Shown one piece after another: positions 28,676-37,961 of a DNA stretch of 64,000 nucleotides; position 1 is the stretch's first letter; the number at the start of each line of letters is the position of its first letter. A program made the position numbers and the translations under genes. Below the pieces are notes generated by a model. That model saw nothing but the letters and a program-made list of their open reading frames with translations. It searched no databases and was not told where the DNA came from. Source of the stretch: an uncultured Granulosicoccaceae bacterium (GTDB lineage Bacteria; Pseudomonadota; Gammaproteobacteria; Granulosicoccales; Granulosicoccaceae); the NCBI GenBank assembly GCA_938041955.1, contig CALISD010000127.1, forward strand, positions 1 through 64,000, in the 5' to 3' direction.

Positions 28676-29150
28676 ACTCACCCCGATACACGAACATGTG
28701 AAAACACATCAGCAATCAAGATCCAAGGTAACCCGCCGCGTGAGCAAGGCTAACCATACTCGTCCGATCACCAACACTAAACAGCCTACATGGCACGACC
28801 ACGCGTTCTTACCGCCCCGAACCACACCACGTGTCAACCCGATGTAGAAAACTGCGAAAACACATCAGTAATCAAGATCCACGGTAACCCGCCGCGTAAG
28901 CAAGGCAGACCATACTCGTCCGATCACCAACACTAACAGCCTCATGGTATGGCCACGCCCTCATAACCGCCCGAACTGCAACACGTGTCACCCCGATACA
29001 GGAACCTGTGAAATCACATCAGTAATCAAGATCCAGGTAACCCGCCGCGTGAGCAAGGCCGACCATCGCTCGTCCCATTGCAAAACACTGAATAGCACCC
29101 TGCCATCGCCACTTCTTCTTAACCGCCCCGTACCACAACACACCAATACG
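28676..29150 (+). repeat. tandem array of three ~155-bp units with a REP-like core
   Basis: Three diverged units each contain CATCAGTAATCAAGATCC (first copy CAGCAATC), then GGTAACCCGCCGCGTGAGCA-like sequence at 28727-28750, 28883-28906 and 29036-29059 (spacing 156 and 153). The core resembles the window-wide repeat core. The array fills most of the 660-base gap between the SDR and ogt. Short open frames across it look like chance. Confidence 0.8.
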
Positions 29151-29188
29151 TCAGGTATAATTACGGCAGTTGCACTACAGAACCACCA

Positions 29189-29713
29189 ATGCCGAACAAA
29201 CAACCAAAATTTACCGCCTTTGATGGAGATATTTCCTACCACTGGTATAAATCACCATTAGGAAAGTTGTTGCTGACAGGCAATGAATCTGCTTTGTTTA
29301 GTATCACTTTCCCGAACCAGAACGCGATTGCTGCTGATCAATGGCATGAAAACATAGCCACGTTTAAAGAAGTTTGCCAACAGCTTGACAGTTACTTCAA
29401 CAGAGAACTCACAGATTTTGATATTGCGCTGGCCCCCAAAGGCACAGAATTTCAACAAAGCGTCTGGCAAGCCCTGCTAGAAATACCCTACGGGAAAACC
29501 ACAAGCTACGGCGCTATTGCAAAGCAGCTTGACAACCCGAAGGCTGTTAGAGCGGTCGGCGGCGCTAATGGTCGCAACCCGATACCAATTATCATTCCAT
29601 GTCATCGTGTCATCGGTAGCAATGGCAGCCTGACCGGATTTGGTGGTGGCTTGCCTACAAAAACTTATCTCCTTAGTCTCGAAAATTCGGAACAGCTAGA
29701 GTTACCGTTTTAG
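29189..29713 (+). CDS. ogt: methylated-DNA-[protein]-cysteine S-methyltransferase
   Basis: This suicide DNA repair protein removes alkyl groups from O6-alkylguanine. The 174-residue protein has the C-terminal core with GTEFQQSVWQALLEIPYGKTTSYG and the acceptor motif IIPCHRVIG; the PCHR cysteine takes the methyl group. GFGGGLPTKTYLLSLE follows. The N-terminal half is the shorter Ogt type with no Ada domain. Its stop overlaps the GTG start of the TauE gene by one base. Confidence 0.95.
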   Translation: MPNKQPKFTAFDGDISYHWYKSPLGKLLLTGNESALFSITFPNQNAIAADQWHENIATFKEVCQQLDSYFNRELTDFDIALAPKGTEFQQSVWQALLEIPYGKTTSYGAIAKQLDNPKAVRAVGGANGRNPIPIIIPCHRVIGSNGSLTGFGGGLPTKTYLLSLENSEQLELPF

Positions 29714-30459
29714 TGATTGAATCACTTACCCCCTCCGTATTAATCTTCCTTGCACTCGCCGCTTTTGTCACGGCGATTCTGCATTCTGTAGGCGGCTTTG
29801 CAGGTGCACTACTGATGTCTATCGTCATTAGTCCGGTGATCGGCGTAAAGATGGCTGTGCCTTTGGTCTCAGTCGCGATGGTGGTATCACATGGATTGCG
29901 AGCGTTCGTATTTCGCAACACGGTAGACTGGAAAATATTCGCTTTAATATTCAGCGTTGCGTTGCCGTTTATCTTACTGGGTGTGTACACCTACGTAGGA
30001 CTCTCAGAAGCAAGTGTTGGCTTGTGCCTTGGCACGGTGCTACTCATCACCCTGCCTTTAAGGCGCTATTTAAAAAACAGAGAAATTGTTGTTCCCAAAG
30101 CTGTTATCGCCGCAGTCGCCGTGCCGTACGGTTTTTTATCAGGTGCAAGCTTTGGAATGGGCCTGTTACTTGGTCCGTTTATTCTCGGCGCTGGGCTGAG
30201 CGGTGAAGTGCTTATTGCTACGCTGGCAGTTCAAGGTTTTATGTTAAACCTGATCAAAGCAATTGCTTTTGGCATATCGCCTTTGCTGGGCGCTACTGAA
30301 ATAGCACTCGGCATTGGAATGGGCTTGTGTACATTTCCAGGCCACTATATCGGTCGAAAGCTGGTGAGGCGCTCCTCCAAAGCCACCCACATAAAAGTAC
30401 TTGAGGCGGTAATGGTTATCGGCGCTCTGTATTTCATTAGCCGATGGTTTGTTGCGTAA
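29713..30459 (+). CDS. TauE/SafE-family membrane transporter
   Basis: This 248-residue protein has about eight hydrophobic helices and the paired repeat typical of the family (HSVGGFAGALLMSIVISPVIG and SGASFGMGLLLGPFILGAG). Members export sulfite or organosulfonates, or carry other small anions; the substrate here is unknown. The GTG start at 29713 overlaps the ogt stop (TAGTG), suggesting coupled translation. Confidence 0.86.
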   Translation: MIESLTPSVLIFLALAAFVTAILHSVGGFAGALLMSIVISPVIGVKMAVPLVSVAMVVSHGLRAFVFRNTVDWKIFALIFSVALPFILLGVYTYVGLSEASVGLCLGTVLLITLPLRRYLKNREIVVPKAVIAAVAVPYGFLSGASFGMGLLLGPFILGAGLSGEVLIATLAVQGFMLNLIKAIAFGISPLLGATEIALGIGMGLCTFPGHYIGRKLVRRSSKATHIKVLEAVMVIGALYFISRWFVA

Positions 30460-30471
30460 CGCAACCTCACT

Positions 30472-30500
30472 GCCACTCGCTCACACGTCGGGTTTCCTGA
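30472..30500 (-). repeat. single REP-like element
   Basis: The core on the minus strand reads GGAAACCCGACGTGTGAGCG followed by AGTGGC. It lies directly after the TauE stop, in a short intergenic gap. Confidence 0.7.
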
Positions 30501-30553
30501 GGCTAAGATTGAGCCTGCTGTATTCTAAGTATGGCTTGGCTTGATGCGATTTT

Positions 30554-31153
30554 CTACCATTCATCCAGGTCTGCGAACTTGATTACCTGCGGTGTACCAG
30601 AGGCGTACTCAACAATACTGTGGCCGCAGTTATCCATATGCGGGTCCGCCCAAATATTACTTAACGGGCGATTTTCGTAATCTATCAGCAGGGCCTTTAG
30701 AAACGCACCGTGGCTGACAACCAATACCGTCTGACTGGGACACTCGGCAACGATGTCGTTAACCGCATTGTGTGCCCTGGCCTGAAGTTCTGCGAATGTC
30801 TCGGCATCGCCAATGGCAAACTTTTCAGGGTTATTTCGAAAGTTATCGGTTTGCTCCGGGTGCTGTTCTGTTGCGTCAGTCAGCAACATGCCCTCCCATG
30901 GACCGAGATGAATTTCGCGCAGCGTACTTCGATATTCAACATTCTCAGTGTTGCCGGACAAGATTAAATCTATCGTCTGGCGGGTGCGTTTTAAATCACT
31001 GGAGAAGAGACGGTCAAACTCCGGCAGTTTGCCAACCAGGGCTTTTGCCTGTGATCTTCCAAGCTCGGATAAGTCCGGGTCTGATGTTCCCTGTATTCGC
31101 ACCTCGGCGTTCCATGTTGACTGGCCGTGGCGAATAAAGTGAATGGTCGTCAT
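30554..31153 (-). CDS. histidine phosphatase superfamily protein (phosphoglycerate mutase-like)
   Basis: This 199-residue cytoplasmic phosphatase has phospho-acceptor His9 in the RHG motif (IHFIRHGQSTWN). The second catalytic His is in VLVVSHGAFLKAL, and the phosphate-binding segment SSDLKRTRQT is present. Such GpmB/CobC-like enzymes act on varied phosphoesters, and the substrate cannot be deduced. It is monocistronic and divergent from the GST gene. Confidence 0.9.
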   Translation of the reverse strand: MTTIHFIRHGQSTWNAEVRIQGTSDPDLSELGRSQAKALVGKLPEFDRLFSSDLKRTRQTIDLILSGNTENVEYRSTLREIHLGPWEGMLLTDATEQHPEQTDNFRNNPEKFAIGDAETFAELQARAHNAVNDIVAECPSQTVLVVSHGAFLKALLIDYENRPLSNIWADPHMDNCGHSIVEYASGTPQVIKFADLDEW

Positions 31154-31262
31154 AGAATGCGCTGCAATGAGAGTGAAAACCTAGTTTAACATCACTCGCG
31201 GGTGTATTGGTTATTGGGCTATCATAGCCACCGTTAATGCTAATTATCTGCCGGAGCGCATC

Positions 31263-31892
31263 ATGATTGATTTGTACAGCTGGACCACACCCAACGGCCG
31301 CAAGGTGTCCATTATGCTTGAGGAATGTGGACTTGAGTACACATCGCACTCAATCAATATTACTCAGGATGAGCAGTTTGAGCCGTCATTTTTAAAGATC
31401 AGCCCGAACAATCGCATACCGGCAATATTTGATCACGACACCGGGGTATCAATGATGGAGTCAGGTGCCATACTTATGTATCTGGCGGAGAAAACAGGAA
31501 AATTTATCCCGACAGACGCTAACAACCGTTGGGCAGCGATTGAATGGCTGATGTGGCAGATGGGGGGGCTCGGGCCAATGGCGGGACAGACTCATCACTT
31601 TCTGAAATTCAATCGTGACGTATCCGAATATGCACAGAATCGCTATAAAAACGAAACCGCACGATTATATGGTGTGCTGGAAAAAAGGCTGGCAGATCGC
31701 GACTACATAGCGGAAGAGTACTCCATTGCAGATATGGCTGCCTGGCCATGGGTTTCACGCTATGAGTGGCAAGAGATAGATTTAAATAAATTTCCCGCAA
31801 TCAAAGAGTGGTATGTAAAAATTGCTCAGCGACCGGCGGTACAGACGGGCTATCACGTGCCTGCGTTTACCCAGGATATCCCTATGCCCTAG
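31263..31892 (+). CDS. yfcG: glutathione S-transferase, YfcG-like Nu class
   Basis: This 209-residue cytoplasmic protein starts MIDLYSWTTPNGRKVSIMLE and has ISPNNRIPAI, MESGAILMYLAEKTG and MWQMGGLGPMAGQTHHF, all close to E. coli YfcG. YfcG has glutathione disulfide-bond reductase activity rather than classic transferase activity; Thr and Asn near the N-terminus (TTPNGRK) replace a catalytic Cys. Assignment is by motif similarity and fits the normal length. Confidence 0.88.
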   Translation: MIDLYSWTTPNGRKVSIMLEECGLEYTSHSINITQDEQFEPSFLKISPNNRIPAIFDHDTGVSMMESGAILMYLAEKTGKFIPTDANNRWAAIEWLMWQMGGLGPMAGQTHHFLKFNRDVSEYAQNRYKNETARLYGVLEKRLADRDYIAEEYSIADMAAWPWVSRYEWQEIDLNKFPAIKEWYVKIAQRPAVQTGYHVPAFTQDIPMP

Positions 31893-32013
31893 CCGGCATT
31901 ATTCTTTTCGGGCAAAAGGATGACATGAAGGTATGACTGTATTCATAGACTATAACCCTCCTCCGAATCAAAAAAACCGAAAGAAGCGTCCCCCTAGGCT
32001 CAACCATAACCGC

Positions 32014-32355
32014 ATGGCAACCCGACGCGTCAGCGAGTAGCAAGCAAGACACATAACAACCTCACAAAGCTCCTCACATCAAAACCACACCAGAGACGAC
32101 ACACCCTTTAACCAACATCGAAAAACCAAAAATACTACAGCAAAAAACCCAAACGCAACCGCAGCCCCCGGGAAACCCGACGCGTCAGCGAGTGGCAAGC
32201 AATACACATAGCAACCTCACAAAGCTCCTCACATCACAACCACACCAGAGACAACACACCCTTTAACCAACATCGAAAAACCAATAATACTACAGCAAAA
32301 AACCCAGACGCAACCGCAGCCCCCGGGAAACCCGACGCGTCAGCGAGTGGCAAGC
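32014..32355 (+). repeat. tandem array of 155-bp repeat units
   Basis: The core CCCGACGCGTCAGCGAGT starts at 32021, 32176 and 32331, giving two full 155-bp units and a truncated third. The two full units are about 95% identical by eye. The body is A/C rich and G poor on the plus strand (CAACCTCACAAAGCTCCTCA, CACCCTTTAACCAACATCG). The array occupies the 540-base gap between the GST and TauE genes; no gene was recognised in it. Confidence 0.88.
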
Positions 32356-32432
32356 CATGCCTATGTCACTCTACCTCCTGTGCGCTTTTATCTTATGCTC
32401 CCTTGCACTAGCAATAATTCCATTGGATAGAA

Positions 32433-33182
32433 TCACATATCATTAAAATACTGAACCACCAGAACTACCGCTAACAGCAACAAAACGTAGCGCAATATCA
32501 CGCGGTAACGCTCAACAGAGACTGACCCGCCATAACGCTGCCCGACCTTTAACGCTGCATAACCCACCAACGCCAAGGGTGCCGTATAAACCAACCACTG
32601 AAAGCCAATCACACCGGTGAATAGAAACACACCGATCTGCGAAAGCTTCCCCATCAGAAAACAGAAATTCATGGCAGGCACCATTTCACTGCGCTGTGCA
32701 TTGATCGATAAAAAATAGATAATCAGAATCGCCACCATCACATTGGTAGTGCCACCTGCGAGTCCGGCAAAAAAACCAAACACTATCATCGCTAGCGTGT
32801 TTGAACCCATTGGCACTTGCCACTTAAAATGACTAATGAGTAAAAACAAACAGATAAGTGCTGCCAGTACTAATCTAAAAGGCGATGGATCGGTATAGGC
32901 AATTATCACCGACCCAACCACACCGCCCAAAAATGAAGTCAACATCAACAACCAATACTTTGAAGCCACCGCTGTGACATCTTTGGCGGTGAGCACACTG
33001 GCAATATTTACCGTGGCGGTAGGCAGTAACGTAATCAGGATAGCTATCTTTACATCTATAAATATAGCAATAATAGGCGTCGCGATCATTGGAAAGCCAA
33101 GACCCAACGCACCATGTACCCAGCCGGAAAACAACATCACCGGGATCACATAGAATAGTATTGAAAGATCTATTTCCGGCAT
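32433..33182 (-). CDS. TauE/SafE-family membrane transporter (second copy)
   Basis: This 249-residue integral membrane protein has the family repeats GWVHGALGLGFPMIATPIIA and FGFFAGLAGGTTNVMVAILI. It is not closely similar to the TauE gene at 29.7 kb. It lies 101 bases after the aminotransferase on the same strand, so it may belong to that cluster and export a product such as sulfite or a small acid (inference). Confidence 0.86.
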   Translation of the reverse strand: MPEIDLSILFYVIPVMLFSGWVHGALGLGFPMIATPIIAIFIDVKIAILITLLPTATVNIASVLTAKDVTAVASKYWLLMLTSFLGGVVGSVIIAYTDPSPFRLVLAALICLFLLISHFKWQVPMGSNTLAMIVFGFFAGLAGGTTNVMVAILIIYFLSINAQRSEMVPAMNFCFLMGKLSQIGVFLFTGVIGFQWLVYTAPLALVGYAALKVGQRYGGSVSVERYRVILRYVLLLLAVVLVVQYFNDM

Positions 33183-33283
33183 TACAAATGCAGCATTCGC
33201 AACTGCCTTACACCAAACTTACAGACAACAAACCGATCCAGACTCGACGCACTTGAAATCACGCAAGGCGAATATCTAACCAC

Positions 33284-34480
33284 CTAAAGATTAGCTTTGG
33301 AAAGAGACTTCCCAAGCAACCCGGCAGCAGCAGCAACGCCACTGGATCCAACAGGCCATTTTAATGCATGTAATGCTGTTTCTATAACGCCCAGCGTACC
33401 GAGAATCATCGGCGCGTTTACGTATCCCATGTGGCCAATTCTGAAACCTTTATTGTGTAATTCACCAATGGTAATACCCAGTTTCACGGCAGCATTCTTT
33501 TCACACCAGTCTAGCAACAACTGCGGCGATCTCCCTTCAGCCAGAGCAATGGTCGTAACACTGTTAGCTCGCGCCTCCGGCGAGACAATATTAAGCTCCA
33601 TCAATCCGGACTCACCCCACACTGACACTGCAGCTCTGACCGCATCAGCCAGCAATCGGTGGCGTTCAAATGCAGCTTCCAAACCTTCGGTTAAAAGCAT
33701 ATCGAGTGCACAGTGTAACCCGAACATCATATGCTCCGGTGGCGTGCCACAATACTTCATGTAGTGCTCAGGGCCGTCTCGGAAGGTCCAATCCCAATAG
33801 TGAGTTCGCAAGTCAGCTGTTTTGTGTATCGCCTTGGCGCGATCATTGGCCGCTACAAAGCTCAAACCCGGTGGCAGCATCAGGCCTTTTTGAGAGCCGG
33901 TGATCGCCACATCAATACCCCATTCATCCATTTTAAATGGCATGGTTCCCAATGATGCAATGCAATCAACCATCAGTAGCGCCGGATGGTCAGCATCATC
34001 AAGCAAACCTCTAAGCTTTGATACATCGTTCACTACCCCGGAGGCGGTATCCACCTGTACTGTCAGTACCGCTTTAATCTTATGATCTTTATCGTCACGT
34101 AGAATTTCTGCCGCCGTGTGAAAATCAGCCGGATTGCGCCAATCACTTGTGACAGTGATCGGTTTCAGCCCTTGCACTACTCCAGACTCTCCCCACGATT
34201 TTGCGAATAAGCCAGACTCCAGCACCAGTACCGTGTCCCCCTTGCAAAGCGTATTACTCAGTGCAGCTTCCCAGGCACCATGACCATTGGCCGCATAAAT
34301 GTATACCTGCCCTTGAGTTTGAAATACTTGCTTAAGTGACCGTAAGCAGTCGTCTGTCACCCCTACCAGTGAGCCCGAGTAGATATCAATAGCCGGCCGG
34401 TGCATGGCGTTGAGTACTTGATCAGGTACGACAGTCGGGCCTGGTATAGACAGAAAATCCCTGCCCTGTGCGACGCTCAA
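33284..34480 (-). CDS. class V aminotransferase, serine-glyoxylate/ureidoglycine-glyoxylate type
   Basis: This 398-residue PLP enzyme has the Schiff-base Lys198 in TGSQKGLMLPPG and the N-terminal segment SIPGPTVVPDQVLNAMHRP. HGAWEAALSNTLCKGDTVLV and VDCIASLGTMPF are typical of alanine/serine-glyoxylate aminotransferases. It would transfer an amino group to glyoxylate or a related 2-oxoacid. Its start overlaps the stop of the Rieske gene by 4 bases, so its substrate may come from that oxygenase. The exact amino donor is unknown. Confidence 0.87.
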   Translation of the reverse strand: MSVAQGRDFLSIPGPTVVPDQVLNAMHRPAIDIYSGSLVGVTDDCLRSLKQVFQTQGQVYIYAANGHGAWEAALSNTLCKGDTVLVLESGLFAKSWGESGVVQGLKPITVTSDWRNPADFHTAAEILRDDKDHKIKAVLTVQVDTASGVVNDVSKLRGLLDDADHPALLMVDCIASLGTMPFKMDEWGIDVAITGSQKGLMLPPGLSFVAANDRAKAIHKTADLRTHYWDWTFRDGPEHYMKYCGTPPEHMMFGLHCALDMLLTEGLEAAFERHRLLADAVRAAVSVWGESGLMELNIVSPEARANSVTTIALAEGRSPQLLLDWCEKNAAVKLGITIGELHNKGFRIGHMGYVNAPMILGTLGVIETALHALKWPVGSSGVAAAAGLLGKSLSKANL

Positions 34481-35601
34481 GTGCTTGCCGTCTGGTCAAT
34501 ACCGAGTGTTCGCATTAAGTAGTGATGGAAATCTTGTAGCGTGCCTTCGTAGTTATCTGCAGCCAGTGGGCCTGACACACTATGTTTAGACCTTAAGCCT
34601 GATTGTAGACGTTGTAAGATTTGATGATCCTCAGCATTAATTTGCTTCCATTTATCTACCCGCGCAGTGATCTCTGCCTCTGACAAGTTAGATTCGTATG
34701 TTGCTAAACCCCACTTAACCGACACTTGACCAACCCCTACCGGATGCAGTGCAAAATACACCAGAGTATCCGCAGAGACTGAGGCGATAAGAGACGGAAA
34801 AACACAAAACAACTGCGATTGCCTGACTTGCTCTTCAGATAACGACGGATGGTGATTTTCTCGCGCGGGGGCCGTACTCGCGTAGTTAGCCGTGTAAGCT
34901 GTGAAGCCCACCGTACCGTCGACTTTTTTACAAAGACCCGTTGGCGTTAAGTGATGTAGTGTTTCCGGATGAACAACAGACAGATGGTAGCCGTCCATAA
35001 AGTTCTCTACCAGTGATTTCCAGTTGCAATCCCACAACTCAACAAAGTTCACTGCATGGTGCATAGCGTGCATGTGGTAATTTTCCACATGCTGATCAAG
35101 AGGCATCAGTGTGGAGTCAACGTTTTCTTCCAGCCATATCGCATCGGTGTCAAGACTGGTAAATATAAACCCCTGCCAACAATACGACTTAAGTTCCGGC
35201 AACTTGCAATCTTTATCAAGCTGATCTTTCGGCACCAGTGGTGCATTGCGCAACCTGCCATCAAGCTCGTAGGTCCACGCATGGTAGGGACAACGAAAAC
35301 GTTTGGTATTCCCTGCCCCCTGGGCTACCGGCATCCCTCTATGCCGACAAACATTGGATAGCACAGCCACTTCTTCTTCGGACTTGCGTACCACCAATAA
35401 CGGTTCTGCCATCAAATCTATTGTAAAAAAATCACCCGTTTCGGGAATTTCATCCACACGGCCAATACAGTGCCACTCATTCAAAAACAGTTTTTCAGTT
35501 TCAAGACCGAAAAACTCTTCACTGGTATAACAGGCCGGTGGCAAGCCATGACCTTCAGGTCGATTGGTGATTTCGTCAAAAAGCGATTTCAATGCAGTCA
35601 A
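34477..35601 (-). CDS. Rieske non-heme iron oxygenase, alpha subunit
   Basis: The 374-residue oxygenase component has a Rieske [2Fe-2S] site Cys85-x-His87 and Cys104-x2-His107 (CRHRG, CPYHAWTYELDG). Mononuclear iron ligands are His206 and His211 in FMDGYHLSVVHPETLHHL. The layout resembles choline monooxygenase, carnitine oxygenase and stachydrine demethylase-type enzymes. No reductase or beta subunit is encoded beside it, so electrons must come from elsewhere. It overlaps the GST and aminotransferase genes by 4 bases each, giving a tight operon. The substrate is not readable. Confidence 0.9.
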   Translation of the reverse strand: MTALKSLFDEITNRPEGHGLPPACYTSEEFFGLETEKLFLNEWHCIGRVDEIPETGDFFTIDLMAEPLLVVRKSEEEVAVLSNVCRHRGMPVAQGAGNTKRFRCPYHAWTYELDGRLRNAPLVPKDQLDKDCKLPELKSYCWQGFIFTSLDTDAIWLEENVDSTLMPLDQHVENYHMHAMHHAVNFVELWDCNWKSLVENFMDGYHLSVVHPETLHHLTPTGLCKKVDGTVGFTAYTANYASTAPARENHHPSLSEEQVRQSQLFCVFPSLIASVSADTLVYFALHPVGVGQVSVKWGLATYESNLSEAEITARVDKWKQINAEDHQILQRLQSGLRSKHSVSGPLAADNYEGTLQDFHHYLMRTLGIDQTAST

Positions 35602-36197
35602 TCCATATCAATATAGCCCGGCTGTTGCCGTACTCGATCAAGCCAGGCACTCACAGCCGGAACACGTGATAAATCAAAACCCCCTTCATCAGCCACATGG
35701 GTATATGCATACAAGCTGATGTCAGCGACGCTATAACTGTCACCCACTAGAAAGTCATGCTTTGCTAGCCGGTTTTCCAATACCTGAAGTGCACGATAAC
35801 CCGCTTCCTCCAGACTGTCATATTGAGCTTTGCGATCTGCAGGAAGCCCGAGAAACTTGCTGATAAAACGCCGAACCGCAATGGTAGGTTCGTGGTTGTA
35901 TTGCTCATAGAACTGCCACTCCTGCACCCGCGCTTTCGCCAGCGCTTGCTGCGGCATCAAACCAGTGCCTTCGGCAAAGTAATTCAAAACCGCATTTGAC
36001 TGAGTGAGCACCTCGCCTCCGTCGAGGATCACTACCGGGATCTGGCCGGCCGGATTGAGTGCTAAAAACTCAGTGGTTTTTGTCTCGCCATTAACCACCA
36101 GGACTTCCTTCCAGTCATGCTCCACCCCCAATTGCGAGAACAACAGCGCAATCTTGTAGCAATTACCTGACTTAATGTCTCCATACACTGTGATCAT
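35598..36197 (-). CDS. glutathione S-transferase
   Basis: This 199-residue cytosolic GST has an N-terminal thioredoxin-like part (MITVYGDIKSGNCYKIALLF, LNPAGQIPVVILDGGEVLTQSNAVLNYF) and a C-terminal helical domain with DSYSVADISLYAYTHVADEGGF. The gene sits between an EamA transporter and a Rieske oxygenase in one operon. It may handle an electrophilic intermediate or a thiol conjugate. The SG in IKSGNCYK is the likely glutathione-contact site. Confidence 0.88.
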   Translation of the reverse strand: MITVYGDIKSGNCYKIALLFSQLGVEHDWKEVLVVNGETKTTEFLALNPAGQIPVVILDGGEVLTQSNAVLNYFAEGTGLMPQQALAKARVQEWQFYEQYNHEPTIAVRRFISKFLGLPADRKAQYDSLEEAGYRALQVLENRLAKHDFLVGDSYSVADISLYAYTHVADEGGFDLSRVPAVSAWLDRVRQQPGYIDMD

Positions 36198-36206
36198 TGT
36201 TTAACT

Positions 36207-37073
36207 CTATTCCTTCGCATGGCTGTAAGTCATCACACCCACCGTGATTAATATAATAGCGCCGCCGATCAACACATGTGAGCCAGGCCATTGGCTCAAA
36301 AATAGCGCCGCCAACACGATGCCATACACCGGTTCAAGGCCTGCAGCAATAAGACTGGCAGTAGCCACCCTGATCCGCCTTAACGCATCAATGAAAAGAG
36401 TATGAGCCAGCGCTGTACAACCTACCCCGAGAAAGATCAGCACCAGCCACTGGCTCGATTGTATAGCAGTGAGTCCGCCAGCCACAATGGGTAACAACAG
36501 CACAGTTGCGACAACATTTTGTACCATAGACGTCTCCACAGGGCCTGCGGTGTTCGTCAGCTTTCGATTCACCAGTTGCAAGACAGCGAAGCTCGCCCCA
36601 CTGGCGATACCCAGCATGATGCCACGGGCATAGATAAGCTCACCGCGATGAACACCCGAGATAATGACCACCCCGACTAACACCAGCACTGCGGGCAGCA
36701 AAGCTGACGGTTTAAACGGCTCACGAAAAAACACAGGCTCAAGGAGTGCAACAAACACCGGGCAGGTTGAAAACATCACGAGCCCGATAGCTACAGTTGA
36801 CGCCTGGATGCTCGCAAAAAAGGTTACCCAGTGTATTGCCAGCAATACGCCAGAGAAAACAACGAGCACGCTTATCACAGCACCGTCGTGCCTGGCAGAG
36901 AACCACCACACGACCAGTAACGCGATGGATGCGAACAAGGTTCGGCCAAAAGTGACCTCTATGGCTGTGAGGCCGACTGCCGCCCCCAGCACCCCCGCCA
37001 GGCCAAACAGCAGCGTGGCAATATGAACACTGACCAGCGGCGGGACCTTGTAAACCGTATTGATGTGAGACAC
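36207..37073 (-). CDS. EamA/DMT-superfamily permease
   Basis: This 288-residue protein has about ten hydrophobic helices and a duplicated EamA domain (examples: LFGLAGVLGAAVGLTAIEVT, LGVGCTALAHTLFIDALRRI). It is a drug/metabolite-type carrier with unknown direction and substrate. It starts with GTG at 37073, 21 bases after the MipA stop, and ends 9 bases before the GST start. It therefore sits in the cluster with GST, Rieske oxygenase and aminotransferase. Confidence 0.86.
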   Translation of the reverse strand: MSHINTVYKVPPLVSVHIATLLFGLAGVLGAAVGLTAIEVTFGRTLFASIALLVVWWFSARHDGAVISVLVVFSGVLLAIHWVTFFASIQASTVAIGLVMFSTCPVFVALLEPVFFREPFKPSALLPAVLVLVGVVIISGVHRGELIYARGIMLGIASGASFAVLQLVNRKLTNTAGPVETSMVQNVVATVLLLPIVAGGLTAIQSSQWLVLIFLGVGCTALAHTLFIDALRRIRVATASLIAAGLEPVYGIVLAALFLSQWPGSHVLIGGAIILITVGVMTYSHAKE

Positions 37074-37094
37074 TGATAATGTAGTCTTGTATCG

Positions 37095-37961
37095 CTACTC
37101 GTTGGCGACGCTGACAGTTCGTTTGCTTTGATATAGCTTCCAACTGACCCCAACGATCACGCGGGTATTAATATCTTCCTCAAACAAAGGGCTATCGTCG
37201 TTCTTCGATCCGTTCAGGGAGGTCACGCCAAGACCTAAAAAGGTATTTACCGCCGGTACCGGCTTATATTGAAAACCGGCTGAAAGATCAAGGCCCAGAA
37301 ATCCACCATTGGCGTTGTACTGTGGGCGGTCGGCTGTTTCAAATTCCGGAGCTACGGAGAAAAAATAATCCATCAACTGATTGCCCACCCAGGTTGATCC
37401 AATCGACGCTTGAAAAGATAACTTATTATTAGCCAGCCCACTTCTACGAAAACTCAGTTCGGTATTCAGTACCGGGCCCCGGTAGTCAAGGCGCTTGAAA
37501 TCAGTCGACAACGCAAACCGATAAGCGGTAATCCAGTTAAGCCTGTTCCTGCCATGTGTGTTTGTATTATCCATCAACCGCACGTTAAATCGCGGACCAA
37601 GTTCCAGTAAATAATCGATGTCCGGCATGCCGTCACGAAGAGGTGTCTCAGACGTATCAGCATTCAAAGAACCACCCAACCCCAGATCAATCGTGAGCTT
37701 CTCACTTTCATAGGCGATCAGCTTTATACCGCCATCTTTCACCTGCACATTGTCACTTCGATAAACGAACCACGGCGCCAGAAAGTACCGTTCACTGGTC
37801 ACTGAAGAAGACGGGTATGCTGCCACCTGTACTGACGCAGCGGCGAGACCAAATTCAAAACCGGGTTTGACCTGTTCTTCAGACAGTACCGCACGCGGAG
37901 ATGCCACCAACGCCAAAGAAGCTGCGCCTAACAGAATACTTAATAATCCGGTGTATCTAAT
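37095..37961 (-). CDS. MipA/OmpV-family outer membrane protein, probable ATT start
   Basis: This beta-rich outer-membrane protein has the family segments FLAPWFVYRSDNVQ and a C-terminal strand ending KLYQSKRTVSVANE. The first conventional start, TTG at 37916, would cut off most of the signal peptide. Reading upstream in the same frame to ATT at 37959-37961 restores a complete signal (MRYTGLLSILLGAASLALVA, cleavage near PRA-VLS), with GGAGAG 5 bases before the ATT. An in-frame stop lies further upstream with no ATG, GTG or TTG in between. I therefore prefer a non-canonical AUU start, giving 288 residues. A sequencing error is the alternative. Confidence 0.78.
   Translation of the reverse strand: MRYTGLLSILLGAASLALVASPRAVLSEEQVKPGFEFGLAAASVQVAAYPSSSVTSERYFLAPWFVYRSDNVQVKDGGIKLIAYESEKLTIDLGLGGSLNADTSETPLRDGMPDIDYLLELGPRFNVRLMDNTNTHGRNRLNWITAYRFALSTDFKRLDYRGPVLNTELSFRRSGLANNKLSFQASIGSTWVGNQLMDYFFSVAPEFETADRPQYNANGGFLGLDLSAGFQYKPVPAVNTFLGLGVTSLNGSKNDDSPLFEEDINTRVIVGVSWKLYQSKRTVSVANE

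Noticed and set aside
28620-29242. Several short open frames in the 28.6-29.2 kb array
   Set aside because: They follow the tandem repeats, change frame between units and lack start signals.
32014-32355. Possible CRISPR array
   Set aside because: The unit is 155 bp with nearly identical whole units, not short repeats with variable spacers, and no cas gene is present.
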